From Metabacillus idriensis (GTDB lineage Bacteria > Bacillota > Bacilli > Bacillales > Bacillaceae): 64,000 nucleotides of DNA. Positions 51,197 to 61,430 of this stretch are shown here, one piece after another. Made by a program: the position numbers and the translations under genes. The notes under the pieces are model-generated. The model had not been told where the DNA came from. It did not search any database and saw only the letters and a program-made list of their open reading frames with translations. Each line of letters starts with the position of its first letter. Within the stretch, counting starts at the first letter, position 1. The DNA lies in NCBI RefSeq assembly GCF_009674765.1, contig NZ_WKKF01000001.1:930001-994000 (forward strand), in the 5' to 3' direction.

Positions 51197-53269
51197 TTAT
51201 TTAGCTTCTACAGAAATCTTATCATTTGAAAGCTTTACTACAAGTTCTGTCATCTCATTGCCGTCAAGCAAGACGTCAGCAATGGAATCTTCTACATGCT
51301 CTTGGATCACTCTGCGGAGCGGACGTGCGCCGAATGCAGGGTGATAGCCGAGTTCGGCGATTTTTTCTTTTGCATCATCTGTGATGCTGAGCGTTATTTT
51401 CTGCTCAGCCAATGTTGCTTTCAGATCATCAAGCATAATGTCGACGATTTCAAGAAGATGCGTTTTTTCAAGTGATTTGAATTCAATGATGCTGTCAAAA
51501 CGGTTCAGAAACTCCGGTTTAAAGAATGAGCCGAGAGAGTCTAATAAAGAACTTTCGTTTAAGGCTTCATTGCTTCCGAATCCGACTGTGACTTTTTTGT
51601 GGCCGATGCCGGCGTTGCTCGTCATGATAATAACAGTATCTTTGAAGCTGACAGTTCGGCCCTGACTGTCTGTCAATCTGCCATCTTCCATCACTTGAAG
51701 GAACATGTGCTGCACATCAGGATGTGCTTTTTCAATTTCATCAAGCAGGATAATGCTATAAGGGTTCCGGCGGACTTTTTCGGATAATTGTCCAGCTTCC
51801 TCATGGCCAACGTAGCCGGGAGGGGACCCAATGATTTTAGAGATCGAATGCTTCTCCATGTACTCACTCATATCAAGACGGATAAGCGAGTCGCGTGAAC
51901 CAAACAGTTCAGAGGCAAGTGTTTTCGTCAGCTCTGTTTTACCGACACCTGTTGGTCCGACAAACAGGAAGGATCCAATTGGCCGTTCTTTTGATTTCAA
52001 TCCCGCACGGCTGCGGCGGATCGCTTTGGCTACTTTTTTAACAGCGTCGTCCTGGCCGATTACTTTTCCTGAAAGCTTAGTCTCAAGGTTCTTCATTTGA
52101 GCCTGCTCGTTTTCCTGCAGCTTGCCGACTGGAATGCCTGTTTTCTTTTCAATGATTGCCTGAATATCTGCAAGATCGACTACAGCATTAACAGGTGTCT
52201 GCATTTTCTCAAGCTTGACCTCTTCATCGCGCAATTTTGCAGCAAGCTCGTAGTTTTCTTCCTTTGTAGCCTGAGCTTTCTTTCTGGCAATTTCGGCTAA
52301 CTGTCCGCTGATATCTTCGCCGCCGCCTGCTTGAAGGTTCTTTTTCGAACCGGCTTCATCCAGCAGGTCAATCGCTTTATCAGGCAAGAAACGGTCCTGA
52401 ATGTAGCGGTTTGACAATGTGACAGTCGCTTTAATGGCTTCTTCGGTATATGTCACCTCATGGTATTTTTCATATTTATCCTGAATGCCTTTTAAGATTT
52501 CAACGGCTTTATCAAGAGATGGTTCAGACACCATGACAGGCTGGAATCGGCGTTCAAGCGCTGCATCTTTCTCGATTTGTCGGTACTCTTTTAGCGTCGT
52601 CGCACCGACAACCTGCAGCTCGCCGCGTGCAAGGGCAGGTTTTAAAATATTGCCGGCATCCATTGATCCTTCAGCTGAACCTGCGCCAACGAGAAGATGA
52701 ATTTCATCGATAAATAGGATAATGTTTTTCTTTTGCTGAAGCTCAGAAATCAATTGCTTCATTCTTTCTTCGAATTGACCGCGTATGCCTGTGTTTGCAA
52801 CAAGCGAAGCCACATCAAGCAAGTATACTTCCTTGTTTTTCAGCTTGGCAGGCACATCGCCTTCTGCAATTTTAAGTGCAAAGCCTTCAACTACAGCTGT
52901 TTTACCGACACCCGGTTCACCGATTAGAACGGGGTTATTTTTGTTTCTTCTGTTCAAAATTTCAATTAATCGTTCGACCTCTGCATCTCTGCCGATAACA
53001 GGATCAATGACTCCCGCTTTTGCCGCCTGCGTTAAGTTGCGGCCAAGCTGGTCAAGAAGACCATTGCCGCCTTGTTTTTGGATTTGACCTTCTGCATTTC
53101 CTTGCTGAAACGGTTGTGAAGGAGGTACTGGACCAAATCCTCCGCTTGGAACAGAGCTTCTATATCGTGCATAACAATCAGAGCAAATCATTACTTGGTG
53201 ACGCTCCTGATTAATTTGAAGAGTTAAATGAACAGATGCTTTCTTAGCTTGACAATGTTGACATAGCAT
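51197..53269 (-). CDS. clpE: ATP-dependent Clp protease ATPase subunit ClpE
   Basis: This Hsp100 unfoldase works with ClpP on denatured proteins. The N-terminal zinc finger CQHC...CSDC (residues 3-30) distinguishes ClpE from ClpC. The first AAA module has Walker A GEPGVGKT and the second [12 protein letters not shown]-like coiled coil (about 320-355) lies between them, and the C-terminal D2-small domain contains [10 protein letters not shown]. 690 aa. Promoter and two CtsR boxes precede it, so it is heat-shock controlled. RBS CAGGAGG. Confidence 0.96.
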   Translation of the reverse strand: MLCQHCQAKKASVHLTLQINQERHQVMICSDCYARYRSSVPSGGFGPVPPSQPFQQGNAEGQIQKQGGNGLLDQLGRNLTQAAKAGVIDPVIGRDAEVERLIEILNRRNKNNPVLIGEPGVGKTAVVEGFALKIAEGDVPAKLKNKEVYLLDVASLVANTGIRGQFEERMKQLISELQQKKNIILFIDEIHLLVGAGSAEGSMDAGNILKPALARGELQVVGATTLKEYRQIEKDAALERRFQPVMVSEPSLDKAVEILKGIQDKYEKYHEVTYTEEAIKATVTLSNRYIQDRFLPDKAIDLLDEAGSKKNLQAGGGEDISGQLAEIARKKAQATKEENYELAAKLRDEEVKLEKMQTPVNAVVDLADIQAIIEKKTGIPVGKLQENEQAQMKNLETKLSGKVIGQDDAVKKVAKAIRRSRAGLKSKERPIGSFLFVGPTGVGKTELTKTLASELFGSRDSLIRLDMSEYMEKHSISKIIGSPPGYVGHEEAGQLSEKVRRNPYSIILLDEIEKAHPDVQHMFLQVMEDGRLTDSQGRTVSFKDTVIIMTSNAGIGHKKVTVGFGSNEALNESSLLDSLGSFFKPEFLNRFDSIIEFKSLEKTHLLEIVDIMLDDLKATLAEQKITLSITDDAKEKIAELGYHPAFGARPLRRVIQEHVEDSIADVLLDGNEMTELVVKLSNDKISVEAK

Positions 53270-53298
53270 AGTGAAAACCTCCTGATAAATAATTTGAT

Positions 53299-53315
53299 CT
53301 TGACTATCTTTGACT
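53299..53315 (-). promoter_or_regulatory. Second CtsR box of clpE
   Basis: On the minus strand, AGTCAAA-GAT-AGTCAAG, a direct heptad repeat, followed by an overlapping GATCAAA. It lies within the leader before the RBS. Confidence 0.75.
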
Positions 53316-53360
53316 AATTAAGTTAGTAAAAAATCACCTCATAGGATGATCTTGATTCAT

Positions 53361-53389
53361 ATTATAGTTTGACCTTATTTGACTTTCAA
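53361..53389 (-). promoter_or_regulatory. clpE promoter with embedded CtsR box
   Basis: On the minus strand TTGAAA (53389-53384), 17 bases, TATAAT (53366-53361). The spacer holds AGTCAAA-TAA-GGTCAAA (53384-53368), matching the CtsR operator heptad direct repeat, so the repressor would cover the promoter. Confidence 0.9.
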
Positions 53390-53504
53390 GTATTTTGCTT
53401 AAAATTTTTTTTGGTACCTTTTCACCAGGTGATAATCTGATCTGCTTCAACGCTAGGATCAGTGCTTAAAGGTAAATACTACAATAAAGGTGACCTACGA
53501 TCTA

Positions 53505-53870
53505 TTTTGCTTCAGAACCGCATAGGCAGCACATTATCTGGGCTCCGACACTGGATAAGTGCAACATAACCAAGTTTGCAGCACTAAATGTGGGTTTCGT
53601 CACGAGGTAAGTGTGCTGCATAACCAAGTTTGCTGCACTAAATGTGGGCTTCGTCACGAAGTAAGTGCTTCAAAACCGTATATGCAGCACTTACTATAAG
53701 CTTCAACACGAAGTAAGTGCTTCAAAACCGTATATGCAGCACTTACTATAAGCTCCAACACGAGGTAAGTGCTTTAAAACCGTATATGCAGCACTTACTG
53801 TATGCTCCAATACAAGGTAAGTGCTTTAAAACCGTATATGCGGTACTTAATCAAGGCTCCAACACCAGAT
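53505..53870. repeat. Tandem array 2: about seven 52-bp units with a hairpin in each
   Basis: Units start at about 53505, 53557, 53609, 53663, 53715, 53767 and 53819: period 52, with one unit of 54. The later units carry AAGTGCT, TCAAAACCGTATATGC, AGCACTT (7-base stem). The earlier ones are variants with AGTGC ... GCACT around ATAACCAAGTTTG. It lies upstream of both clpE and ykvI. No coding frame is supported. Confidence 0.93.
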
Positions 53871-54042
53871 AGGTCCCTCATAATCTTATTAATATTTAAA
53901 TTCTATTGAATGCAACACTACTGACAAATTTTTTACTGCAAACCCGATTGAACCGCATTCAGGTTGTACTTCTTTCTTAACATCTTGTCTCATATACATG
54001 GTAAGAGTTCAGCTAACGCATTCATCGTAACGGGGGTAGAAG

Positions 54043-55098
54043 ATGAAGAATCGATGGTTTCAGGTTGTTCAAATCGCAGCTGTATATGTCGGAACGGTTG
54101 TCGGGGCTGGCTTTGCAACTGGACGGGAGATTGTAGAATTTTTCACGCAGTTTGGCCTGTTTGGCATACTCGGTATTTTAATATGCGGGTATTTTTTTAT
54201 GCATCTTGGTGCAAAGGTGATGATCATTTCAAAGCGGATCGGGGCAAAATCGTACCAGGATTTTAATCTGTTTCTATTTGGAAAGTCGTTTGGATTTATT
54301 ATTAATATTTTTATGCTGATTGTCTTATTCGGAGTAACATCCGTTATGCTGTCTGGTGCCGGGGCTATTTTTGAGGAGCAGCTCGAATATTCAAGGCAGT
54401 TTGGCGTTCTTCTGACCATACTGCTTACAATGATCGCCATGTCATTCGGTTCCAAAGGGCTGTTTAGCGTCAATATTATTGTCGTGCCGCTTTTAATTCT
54501 CTTCAGTGTGCTTGTGGCGGCATCATCATTTGATGCTCATACGTTTTCATCTTATCAGCTGCACCATGCTCCATCGTTTAAATGGATCATTTCAGCGATT
54601 TCCTATGCGGCTTTTAATCTTGCGATGGCTGAGGCCGTTTTGGTTCCCCTTGCTCAGGAGATTGAAGATGAGAGTGTTGTGAAGTGGGGGGGGATCGTTG
54701 GCGGGGCAACCCTCACATTTATATTGCTCAGCAGCCATTTTGCTCTGTCTACGCTTCCTGATGTGATGACGTACGATATCCCAATGGCTGAAGTGATGAA
54801 AGCCTCTGTTTTTTCCTTCTTCTTCATATATATAATGGTCATTTACGGGGAAGTTTTCACGTCAGTCATCGGTAATTTATTCGGTCTTGAACGCCATTTG
54901 GTGCGGGTGATTCCAATCCCGAGGATGATCATTATCCTCATCCTGCTGAGCGGAGCTTTTTTCGTCAGTCAAATTGGCTACAGCTCTCTGATTGCCTTTC
55001 TCTATCCGATCTTTGGCTATATGAGCATCATTTTTCTGGTATTAATGATGGTCCGCAAAACCCCTCATCATGATCATAATAAAACAATGAAAAAGTAA
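54043..55098 (+). CDS. ykvI: YkvI-family membrane protein
   Basis: This 351-residue polytopic membrane protein (about ten helices) begins MKNRWFQVVQIAAVYVGTVV, followed by GAGFATGREI. This resembles the first unwound helix of amino-acid/APC-type transporters (GAGFATG), so it is probably a transporter of unknown substrate. Its place between clpE and queC is the same as in B. subtilis. RBS GGGGGTAGAAG. Array 2 lies directly upstream. Confidence 0.88.
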   Translation: MKNRWFQVVQIAAVYVGTVVGAGFATGREIVEFFTQFGLFGILGILICGYFFMHLGAKVMIISKRIGAKSYQDFNLFLFGKSFGFIINIFMLIVLFGVTSVMLSGAGAIFEEQLEYSRQFGVLLTILLTMIAMSFGSKGLFSVNIIVVPLLILFSVLVAASSFDAHTFSSYQLHHAPSFKWIISAISYAAFNLAMAEAVLVPLAQEIEDESVVKWGGIVGGATLTFILLSSHFALSTLPDVMTYDIPMAEVMKASVFSFFFIYIMVIYGEVFTSVIGNLFGLERHLVRVIPIPRMIIILILLSGAFFVSQIGYSSLIAFLYPIFGYMSIIFLVLMMVRKTPHHDHNKTMKK

Positions 55099-55356
55099 GA
55101 ATAATCAAACAATTTAAACATAAAGGCTTGATTATCATCATAATTATGAAGAAAACTGGCATTTTTCCTGTTTGACTGCTGAAGTTGTTCATATTATGAT
55201 GTTTTTAATATTATCTGAATTTTTTATATCTTCTAAAGAGGTGATGAGATGGGGTATTAACTTTTCATAGGAGGTTTTGCACCATCGTATGCCTAATAGA
55301 TTGAAATTTTTCAGGAGGTGACTCCTTTTCTGTCTCAGGCGGAAGAGGGAATTTAT

Positions 55357-56700
55357 TTGGACATAGTGAATTTGTTCATTATTGCGATTTTAATTGCTGC
55401 CACTGCTTTTTTTGTAGCATCGGAGTTCGCAATTGTAAAAATTCGAAGTTCCCGCATTAATCAGCTGATTGAAGAAGGAAATAAACAGGCATTATCAGCG
55501 AAAAAAGTAACGGATAACCTGGATGAATATTTATCAGCTTGCCAGCTAGGGATCACCATTACAGCACTCGGGCTCGGGTGGCTTGGGGAACCGGCAATTG
55601 GAAGACTGCTGCATCCAGTTTTTGAAAGGTTTGACATGCCGAGTTCAGGTGTTCAATTTTTGTCAGTTGCCATTGCTTTTGCCATTATCACATTTCTGCA
55701 CGTAGTGGTGGGGGAGCTTGCGCCAAAAACAGTAGCGATTCAAAAAGCAGAGCGAATTACGCTTACCTTTTCAAAGCCGTTAATGGCTTTTTACCGTCTC
55801 ATGTATCCAGTCATTTGGATATTAAATGGCTCTGCACGGCTCCTGACGAGCTTTTTTGGAATGAAGCAGGTCTCAGAGCATGAGCTTGCACACAGTGAGG
55901 AAGAACTGAGAATTCTCCTGTCTGAAAGCTATGAGAGCGGAGAGATCAATCAATCTGAATACAAATATGTGAATAAAATCTTTAAATTTGATGACCGCAT
56001 AGCGAAAGAAATTATGGTGCCCCGCACGCAAATTGTCTCGCTTGAAATTGAAGAGACGCTGCAGTCGCATTTGAAGATTATCAAAAGTGAAAAATATACA
56101 AGATATCCCGTTGTTGACGGCGATAAAGACCATATCATCGGAATGGTGAATATAAAAGAAATTTTTACGGACTTATTTCAATCAAAACAAACGGATCATT
56201 TTTCATTGAAAACGTATATTAGGCCTGTTATTCAAGTTATCGATTCCGTGCCGATTCAAGAACTTCTGCTGAAAATGCAAAAAGAGCACATTCATATGGC
56301 CATTCTGATTGATGAATACGGAGGAACCGCAGGACTTGTAACAGTTGAAGATATATTAGAGGAAATCGTAGGCGAAATCAGGGATGAATTTGATGCTGAT
56401 GAAGTGCCGCTTGTCCAAAAAATCACGGATGATCAATATGTGATCGATGGAAAGGTATTAATAAGCGAACTGAACGATTTATTCGGACTTGAAATGGAAG
56501 ACACAGATGTAGATACAATCGGCGGATGGCTGCTGACTGAGAAATACGATATAAAAAAAGGGGAACTGGTTGAATTCGGATCCTTTACATTTAAAGTGAA
56601 GGACATGGAAAACCATCATATCCGCTATCTCGAAATGACCCGAAAAAAAAAGGAGGATAGTTCCCCGCTTCTTCAGAAGGGAATCGCTGCCACACAATGA
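55357..56700 (+). CDS. CNNM/CorC-type transporter (DUF21-CBS-CorC_HlyC)
   Basis: This membrane protein family is linked to Mg2+ or other cation export. The DUF21 domain with four helices spans about residues 1-190 (TAFFVASEFAIVKIRSSR, GELAPKTVAIQKAE). A CBS pair follows at about 205-335 (VPRTQIVSLE, YPVVDGDKDHIIGMV, DEYGGTAGLVTVEDILEEIVG), then a CorC_HlyC domain at about 350-435. The start is TTG 55357 (GAGGG seven bases upstream), giving MDIVNLF as in homologues. An upstream GTG 55318 overlaps an SD sequence and is rejected. 447 aa. Confidence 0.87.
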   Translation: MDIVNLFIIAILIAATAFFVASEFAIVKIRSSRINQLIEEGNKQALSAKKVTDNLDEYLSACQLGITITALGLGWLGEPAIGRLLHPVFERFDMPSSGVQFLSVAIAFAIITFLHVVVGELAPKTVAIQKAERITLTFSKPLMAFYRLMYPVIWILNGSARLLTSFFGMKQVSEHELAHSEEELRILLSESYESGEINQSEYKYVNKIFKFDDRIAKEIMVPRTQIVSLEIEETLQSHLKIIKSEKYTRYPVVDGDKDHIIGMVNIKEIFTDLFQSKQTDHFSLKTYIRPVIQVIDSVPIQELLLKMQKEHIHMAILIDEYGGTAGLVTVEDILEEIVGEIRDEFDADEVPLVQKITDDQYVIDGKVLISELNDLFGLEMEDTDVDTIGGWLLTEKYDIKKGELVEFGSFTFKVKDMENHHIRYLEMTRKKKEDSSPLLQKGIAATQ

Positions 56701-56727
56701 GATGCTTTTTCCAGCATCTTTTTTTGC
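56701..56727 (+). terminator. Intrinsic terminator after the CNNM-type gene
   Basis: GATGCT-TTTTCC-AGCATC followed by seven Ts, starting at the stop codon. Confidence 0.85.
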
Positions 56728-56789
56728 GTAAAAATCTGCGTCTGAGGATAAAATAAACCTGAATCTCATAATTAAAGGAGACCGTTAAT

Positions 56790-56915
56790 ATGACTCAATC
56801 AAAAGGCCAAAAGCAGAGACAATGGGACATCCGCAAAGAATCACAAAATGAGCATGGCAAAGTAAAGCCTTTTAAAGAGCTCGAGCAGGAAGGCACTCAA
56901 AATAATAAAAAATAG
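56790..56915 (+). CDS. Small hydrophilic protein, 41 aa (DUF6254-like)
   Basis: ATG 56790 to TAG follows RBS AAAGGAG at good spacing and is closed by its own terminator 11 bases later. The product is highly charged and Gln/Lys-rich: it begins MTQSKGQKQRQWDIRKESQN and continues EHGKVKPFKELEQ. From memory this resembles the short DUF6254 family of Bacillaceae, function unknown. There is no signal or membrane segment. Confidence 0.7.
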   Translation: MTQSKGQKQRQWDIRKESQNEHGKVKPFKELEQEGTQNNKK

Positions 56916-56924
56916 GCCGAAAAA

Positions 56925-56957
56925 AAGGAATCCGAATGTGGCGGATTCCTTCTTTTC
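56925..56957 (+). terminator. Intrinsic terminator after the 41-aa gene
   Basis: AAGGAATCCG-AATGTGG-CGGATTCCTT followed by CTTTTC. Confidence 0.8.
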
Positions 56958-56980
56958 GCTTACAAAATGAAAGTATAAAA

Positions 56981-57115
56981 TTTAGCGCTTCGATGGCGAG
57001 CGGAATCGCTCGGGCTCCTCGGCCAGAAAGGATTCGAAAGTATTGGTACATTTCGCCAATACTTTCGAATTCTTTTCTGTCTGTCGGAGCTAACCGGGCG
57101 GCTGCGCTTTTCTTA
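56981..57115. repeat. Dispersed palindromic repeat family A, copy 5
   Basis: TTAGCGCTTCGATGGCGAGC, GGAATCGCTCGGGCTCCTCG and GCCAGAAAG flank a unique perfect inner stem, GAAAGTATTGG / CCAATACTTTC. It closes with GAGCTAACCGGGCGGCTGCG and CTTTTCTTA. The terminal TTA is the stop codon of the minus-strand DUF2254 gene. Confidence 0.88.
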
Positions 57116-58408
57116 CAATATCCGTTCTGTTTCTTCTTTACCGCATGCGTTCGCAAGCTTTTTCAGCTGTTTATTTAACATGGTTTTATCAAGGCTGAGC
57201 CATTCTTGCTGTTTAATTCCTTCATAAATGTAGGCTGAAAACTCCCAAACCTCTTGTTTGATTTCATTCCGGTTCGTTTCTGCTACCAATATTAATGCTT
57301 TCAGCACAGAAGCCATTACGGAGACATCCTCTTTTCCGTAGTGACGGATCTGATAAAAACTTTCATATAAGTAGTCGGTAAATGTTGGTTTAGGCAGAAC
57401 AATCCTGATTTGATTTTTGCTGTCACGATGATAAGGAGAAGGGGAATGATTTTTTCCGATCTTCGTCAAAATCTGGGCCAGGTGTTCCATACATGCAATC
57501 GCAGTCTCAGGGTCATTTTTCCCGGGAGCAATTCCTCTAAGCGCAATCTCGGCAATTTTTTGGATGCCGAACTCAATATCATGCTTGGACTCATGATCTG
57601 TGTTAAAGGTGATAAATTTAAGAATTTCATCCTCATCTAAAGACTCACTTTCTGATGAGACCAGCAGCAAAGGTGTATCCACATCGACATAATCCCCCTG
57701 ATCTTTTGTAAACGAGATGACAAGCTGCTCTTTTTCCGCAAAGTCAATCAGTTCTGAAAGGGCAATATCCTGAATGTAGCCTTCATACCTGCTTTTTACT
57801 TCAAATGTTTTTTCTTTATCTAATGAAAAATCTTCTTCTGGATTGTCTGTTCTTTTTTTGTCTTCTATAGATGATAGGGTTTCTTTTGTGATATTGGAGA
57901 TTACGTTGCCGACTTTTATCCATTCGGTCATATGGTGGATGAGAAAAACGAACATGCCAACACATATAAAGGCGACGATGATCGCCAGGGTCGGTACGAT
58001 AAAATCGTTGCTTGTCTCATTTTCCCTCACTTGATTTAGCAGGACGAGGGAATAAATGTAGCCCCCGATAAAAACTCCAAGCACCCGCTGGATTTTGGAA
58101 TCTGAGTTGAAATTGTGCATCGTCCGCGGCGAAAAATTAGCCAGGAAGGTTGTCAGTACGACAAGCACTGATGAAAACGTAATCGTCGTCATCGTTAAAA
58201 GCGAAGTCGAAGTAGCGCTGAGAATGGTATGAGCAAGTTCCTTATCTGTTAAAAAGACAGATGGAATATGCTTATAATAACCGTTTTCTGCAAGATATCT
58301 GTCTCCTGTCATACTCAGTACTGCAAGAATGAAAAAAAGAACTGCGTAGATTGCCGGTGTGATCCAAAAATTCGATTTCACTTTGACGAGAATCGGTTTA
58401 ATAGGCAT
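57113..58408 (-). CDS. DUF2254 membrane protein
   Basis: This 431-residue protein has four N-terminal membrane helices (about residues 14-34, 60-88, 108-125 and 138-160) and a large cytoplasmic domain. TITFSSVLVVLTTFLANFSPRTM is the characteristic DUF2254 segment. The soluble part carries DYVDVDTPLLLV and GIAPGKNDPETAIACMEHL. Function unknown. RBS GGGGGACAG. Its stop codon coincides with the conserved end of a family A repeat. It diverges from the queC leader. Confidence 0.85.
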   Translation of the reverse strand: MPIKPILVKVKSNFWITPAIYAVLFFILAVLSMTGDRYLAENGYYKHIPSVFLTDKELAHTILSATSTSLLTMTTITFSSVLVVLTTFLANFSPRTMHNFNSDSKIQRVLGVFIGGYIYSLVLLNQVRENETSNDFIVPTLAIIVAFICVGMFVFLIHHMTEWIKVGNVISNITKETLSSIEDKKRTDNPEEDFSLDKEKTFEVKSRYEGYIQDIALSELIDFAEKEQLVISFTKDQGDYVDVDTPLLLVSSESESLDEDEILKFITFNTDHESKHDIEFGIQKIAEIALRGIAPGKNDPETAIACMEHLAQILTKIGKNHSPSPYHRDSKNQIRIVLPKPTFTDYLYESFYQIRHYGKEDVSVMASVLKALILVAETNRNEIKQEVWEFSAYIYEGIKQQEWLSLDKTMLNKQLKKLANACGKEETERIL

Positions 58409-58433
58409 GAGCTGTCCCCCTGTATAAAATAGA

Positions 58434-58462
58434 TTGAAGTGTCTGGCCGTTCGTGGTATAGT
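58434..58462 (+). promoter_or_regulatory. Promoter of queCDEF
   Basis: TTGAAG (58434-58439), 17 bases, TATAGT (58457-58462), about 45 bases before the preQ1 aptamer. Confidence 0.75.
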
Positions 58463-58506
58463 ATGAACGGTAAAAATATTGATAAATTCCGTGCAGTTTG
58501 TGCGGG

Positions 58507-58576
58507 AGAGGTTCTAGCACAACCCTCTATAAAAAACTAAGTATGAACTGTATCCAAGTGAGGTATAGTTTTTTAG
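58507..58576 (+). promoter_or_regulatory. PreQ1-I riboswitch of queCDEF
   Basis: The aptamer AGAGGTTCTAGC, ACAACCCTCT, ATAAAAAACTAA (58507-58540) matches the preQ1 class I consensus. The terminator AACTGTATCC ... GGTATAGTTTTTT (about 58546-58574) follows. PreQ1 binding should cause premature termination of the biosynthesis operon. Confidence 0.95.
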
Positions 58577-58593
58577 TTGGGGATTTACATGCT

Positions 58594-58630
58594 AGACACT
58601 TCTGAAAAAGTTCAGGGTGTCTTTTCTTAT
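58594..58630 (+). terminator. Second hairpin terminator after the preQ1 riboswitch
   Basis: AGACAC-TT-CTGAA-AAAG-TTCAG-G-GTGTCT followed by TTTCTTAT. It lies between the riboswitch terminator and queC, so full-length mRNA must read through it. Confidence 0.65.
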
Positions 58631-58689
58631 GCCGATTTTTAAATCGGGGTTGTGAAAGAATGCTCTCTTCGAATGAGGAGGACATATAG

Positions 58690-59352
58690 ATGAAAAACGA
58701 TAAAGCGCTCGTTGTCTTCAGCGGCGGCCAGGACAGCACAACCTGCTTATTCTGGGCCATGAAGCAATTTAAAGAAGTTGAAGTGGTTACATTTAATTAT
58801 AATCAGCGCCACAAGCTTGAAATAGAAGTGGCTGAAGCGATTGCAGATGATCTTGGAGTAAGACACCATCTTTTGGATATGTCACTCTTAAATCAGCTTG
58901 CACCTAATGCTCTTACAAGAGATGATATTGAAATTGAACATAAGGAAGGCGAACTTCCTTCAACCTTTGTACCAGGCAGAAATCTTCTGTTCTTGACGTT
59001 TGCATCTGTGCTTGCGAAACAAATCGGTGCAAAACATATCGTGACAGGAGTCTGTGAAACAGATTTCAGCGGATATCCGGATTGCCGCGATGTGTTTGTG
59101 AAATCATGCAACGTCACCATCAATTTAGCGATGGATGATCAATTTGTCATTCATACACCGCTTATGTGGATCGATAAAGCCGAAACATGGAAGCTTGCAG
59201 ATGAACTTGGTGCACTGGACTATGTAAGAGAAAGAACGCTCACATGCTACAACGGTATTATCGCAGAAGGCTGCGGAGAATGTCCAGCATGTCACTTAAG
59301 GAAAAAAGGCCTTGATGAATATTTGTCCGCAAAAGGAGGAGGATCGCATTGA
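58690..59352 (+). CDS. queC: 7-cyano-7-deazaguanine synthase
   Basis: It converts CDG to preQ0 with ATP and ammonia. The PP-loop SGGQDSTTC lies near the N-terminus, and the C-terminal zinc cluster is [10 protein letters not shown] with an upstream Cys in LTCYNG. 220 aa, typical. RBS GAGGAGG. First gene of the queCDEF operon under the preQ1-I riboswitch. The queD start overlaps its stop. Confidence 0.97.
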   Translation: MKNDKALVVFSGGQDSTTCLFWAMKQFKEVEVVTFNYNQRHKLEIEVAEAIADDLGVRHHLLDMSLLNQLAPNALTRDDIEIEHKEGELPSTFVPGRNLLFLTFASVLAKQIGAKHIVTGVCETDFSGYPDCRDVFVKSCNVTINLAMDDQFVIHTPLMWIDKAETWKLADELGALDYVRERTLTCYNGIIAEGCGECPACHLRKKGLDEYLSAKGGGSH

Positions 59353-59786
59353 TTCAGCAAATGTACCCGCAAACTCTCCACCCGTATTCTTATGAGCTGA
59401 ACAAGGATATGCAGATATCTGCGGCTCACTATGTGCCAAATGATGAAGCGGGCAAATGCCGCCGTCTGCACGGGCATACGTATTTTATAAATGTAACGGT
59501 TGCTGGCGATGAGCTTGATCAGTCCGGGTTCCTCATTAATTTTGCCCATATCAAGCAGCTCGTGCACGACCGCTTTGACCATACGATTCTCAATGAAAAT
59601 GAAGTATTTGATGATAAAGATCCAAATAAATTCCCTACTACTGAAGTAGTGGCACGTACGATTTATGAAATCATTCAGCAGCATTTGGATACACTTGGAC
59701 ACAATCCCAAATGTGTCGGTGTTTTCGTCCGCGAAACACCTACAAGCTATGTGATGTACCGTCCCAAGCAGGTGAAAAACGGATGA
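59349..59786 (+). CDS. queD: 6-carboxy-5,6,7,8-tetrahydropterin synthase
   Basis: This zinc enzyme of the PTPS fold converts dihydroneopterin triphosphate to CPH4. Zinc-site His residues are in SAAHYV and [10 protein letters not shown], and the catalytic Cys is in KCRRLHGH. 145 aa. The start is TTG 59349 overlapping the queC stop, with GGAGGAGG at 7-base spacing; the next ATG at 59361 is too far from it. It overlaps queE by ATGA. Confidence 0.95.
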   Translation: MIQQMYPQTLHPYSYELNKDMQISAAHYVPNDEAGKCRRLHGHTYFINVTVAGDELDQSGFLINFAHIKQLVHDRFDHTILNENEVFDDKDPNKFPTTEVVARTIYEIIQQHLDTLGHNPKCVGVFVRETPTSYVMYRPKQVKNG

Positions 59787-60511
59787 AGAAGTTTCCTGTA
59801 TTAGAAATCTTCGGCCCGACAATTCAGGGTGAAGGGATGGTCATCGGCCAAAAAACAATGTTTGTCCGTACAGCAGGATGTGATTATTCCTGCAGCTGGT
59901 GTGACTCTGCTTTCACATGGGATGGATCAGCTAAAGACGACATTAGACAACTAACAGCTGAAGAAATTTGGACAGAGCTGTTCGAACTTGGCGGAAGCCA
60001 TTTTTCACACGTGACCATTTCAGGAGGAAATCCTGCTTTACTTGGGAACCTGAATGAACTGATTGATCTTCTTCACGAAAAGAACGTAAAAGTGGCGATT
60101 GAAACACAGGGCAGCCGTCTGCAGCCCTGGTTTGATCAAATTGATGATTTAACGATTTCTCCAAAGCCGCCAAGCTCAGGCATGAAGACAGACTTCACTA
60201 AATTAGATGAAATTATTTTCTATTTAACGGAAAAAAACCGTCTGTATCATGCAAGTTTAAAAGTAGTTGTCTTTGATGAGCAGGATCTGGAGTTTGCAAA
60301 AATGGTACACCTCAAATACCCGGAAATCCCATTTTACCTCCAGGTAGGAAATGATCTGGTTCACGAACCGGATGATGGAAAGTTAATTTCTCATTTGCTT
60401 ACAAGGTACGAGTGGCTGATTGACCGGGCTGTATCAGAAGAAGGCTTAAATAATGCGCGCGTACTGCCGCAGCTGCACACCCTTGTATGGGGAAACAAAA
60501 GAGGAGTTTAA
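59783..60511 (+). CDS. queE: 7-carboxy-7-deazaguanine synthase, radical SAM
   Basis: This radical SAM enzyme contracts CPH4 to CDG. The cluster motif CDYSCSWC lies at about residues 31-38, preceded by [16 protein letters not shown]. It has 242 aa, the longer Bacillus form. The start is fixed by the ATGA overlap with queD; codons further upstream belong to queD's alternative frame. It is followed by queF after 2 bases. Confidence 0.96.
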   Translation: MKKFPVLEIFGPTIQGEGMVIGQKTMFVRTAGCDYSCSWCDSAFTWDGSAKDDIRQLTAEEIWTELFELGGSHFSHVTISGGNPALLGNLNELIDLLHEKNVKVAIETQGSRLQPWFDQIDDLTISPKPPSSGMKTDFTKLDEIIFYLTEKNRLYHASLKVVVFDEQDLEFAKMVHLKYPEIPFYLQVGNDLVHEPDDGKLISHLLTRYEWLIDRAVSEEGLNNARVLPQLHTLVWGNKRGV

Positions 60512-60513
60512 CT

Positions 60514-61029
60514 ATGAAAGGAAGGCTGATTATGGCTGGAAGACAAGATTCAGAATTAACCGATGTAACATTGCTTGGCAATCAGGGAACAAATTATTTA
60601 TTCGAATACAGCCCTGACATTTTAGAATCATTTGATAACAAACACGAAAATCGCGATTACTTTGTAAAGTTTAATTGCCCGGAATTCACAAGCCTCTGTC
60701 CAAAAACAGGACAGCCTGACTTTGCAACTATTTATATCAGCTATATCCCTGAAAAAAAAATGGTGGAAAGCAAATCATTGAAGCTTTATTTATTCAGCTT
60801 CCGCAATCACGGAGACTTCCATGAAGACTGCATGAACATCATCATGAACGATCTGATTGAACTAATGGACCCAAGATATATCGAAGTATGGGGCAAGTTC
60901 ACTCCGCGCGGCGGAATATCAATCGACCCGTATACAAACTACGGAAAACCAGGCACAAAATACGAACAAATGGCAGAGCACCGCATGATGAATCATGATA
61001 TGTATCCGGAGAAAATCGACAATCGCTGA
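60514..61029 (+). CDS. queF: NADPH-dependent preQ0 reductase
   Basis: It reduces the nitrile preQ0 to preQ1, which is inserted into tRNA and is the riboswitch ligand. The thioimide-forming C62 lies in [24 protein letters not shown] and [14 protein letters not shown] are conserved blocks. 171 aa (single-domain type). ATG 60514 has GAGGAG upstream; ATG 60532 is an internal alternative giving the more usual length. Last gene of the operon. Confidence 0.97.
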   Translation: MKGRLIMAGRQDSELTDVTLLGNQGTNYLFEYSPDILESFDNKHENRDYFVKFNCPEFTSLCPKTGQPDFATIYISYIPEKKMVESKSLKLYLFSFRNHGDFHEDCMNIIMNDLIELMDPRYIEVWGKFTPRGGISIDPYTNYGKPGTKYEQMAEHRMMNHDMYPEKIDNR

Positions 61030-61135
61030 TAAAAACCGAAATTATTTTCGAGCATAATTTGCTTTTTAAAATAATCCATGTTATATTTATTAAGAATTAT
61101 TTTTGTTCGGTACGCAAGGAAAGAACAAGTGCTAA

Positions 61136-61414
<279 letters not shown>

Positions 61415-61430
61415 TTTTAAGCTGACATAT

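Noticed and set aside
55099-55356. Metal riboswitch (M-box or yybP-ykoY type) before the CNNM-type gene
   Set aside because: The conserved core segments of these classes were not recognisable; only short ORFs and SD motifs are visible.
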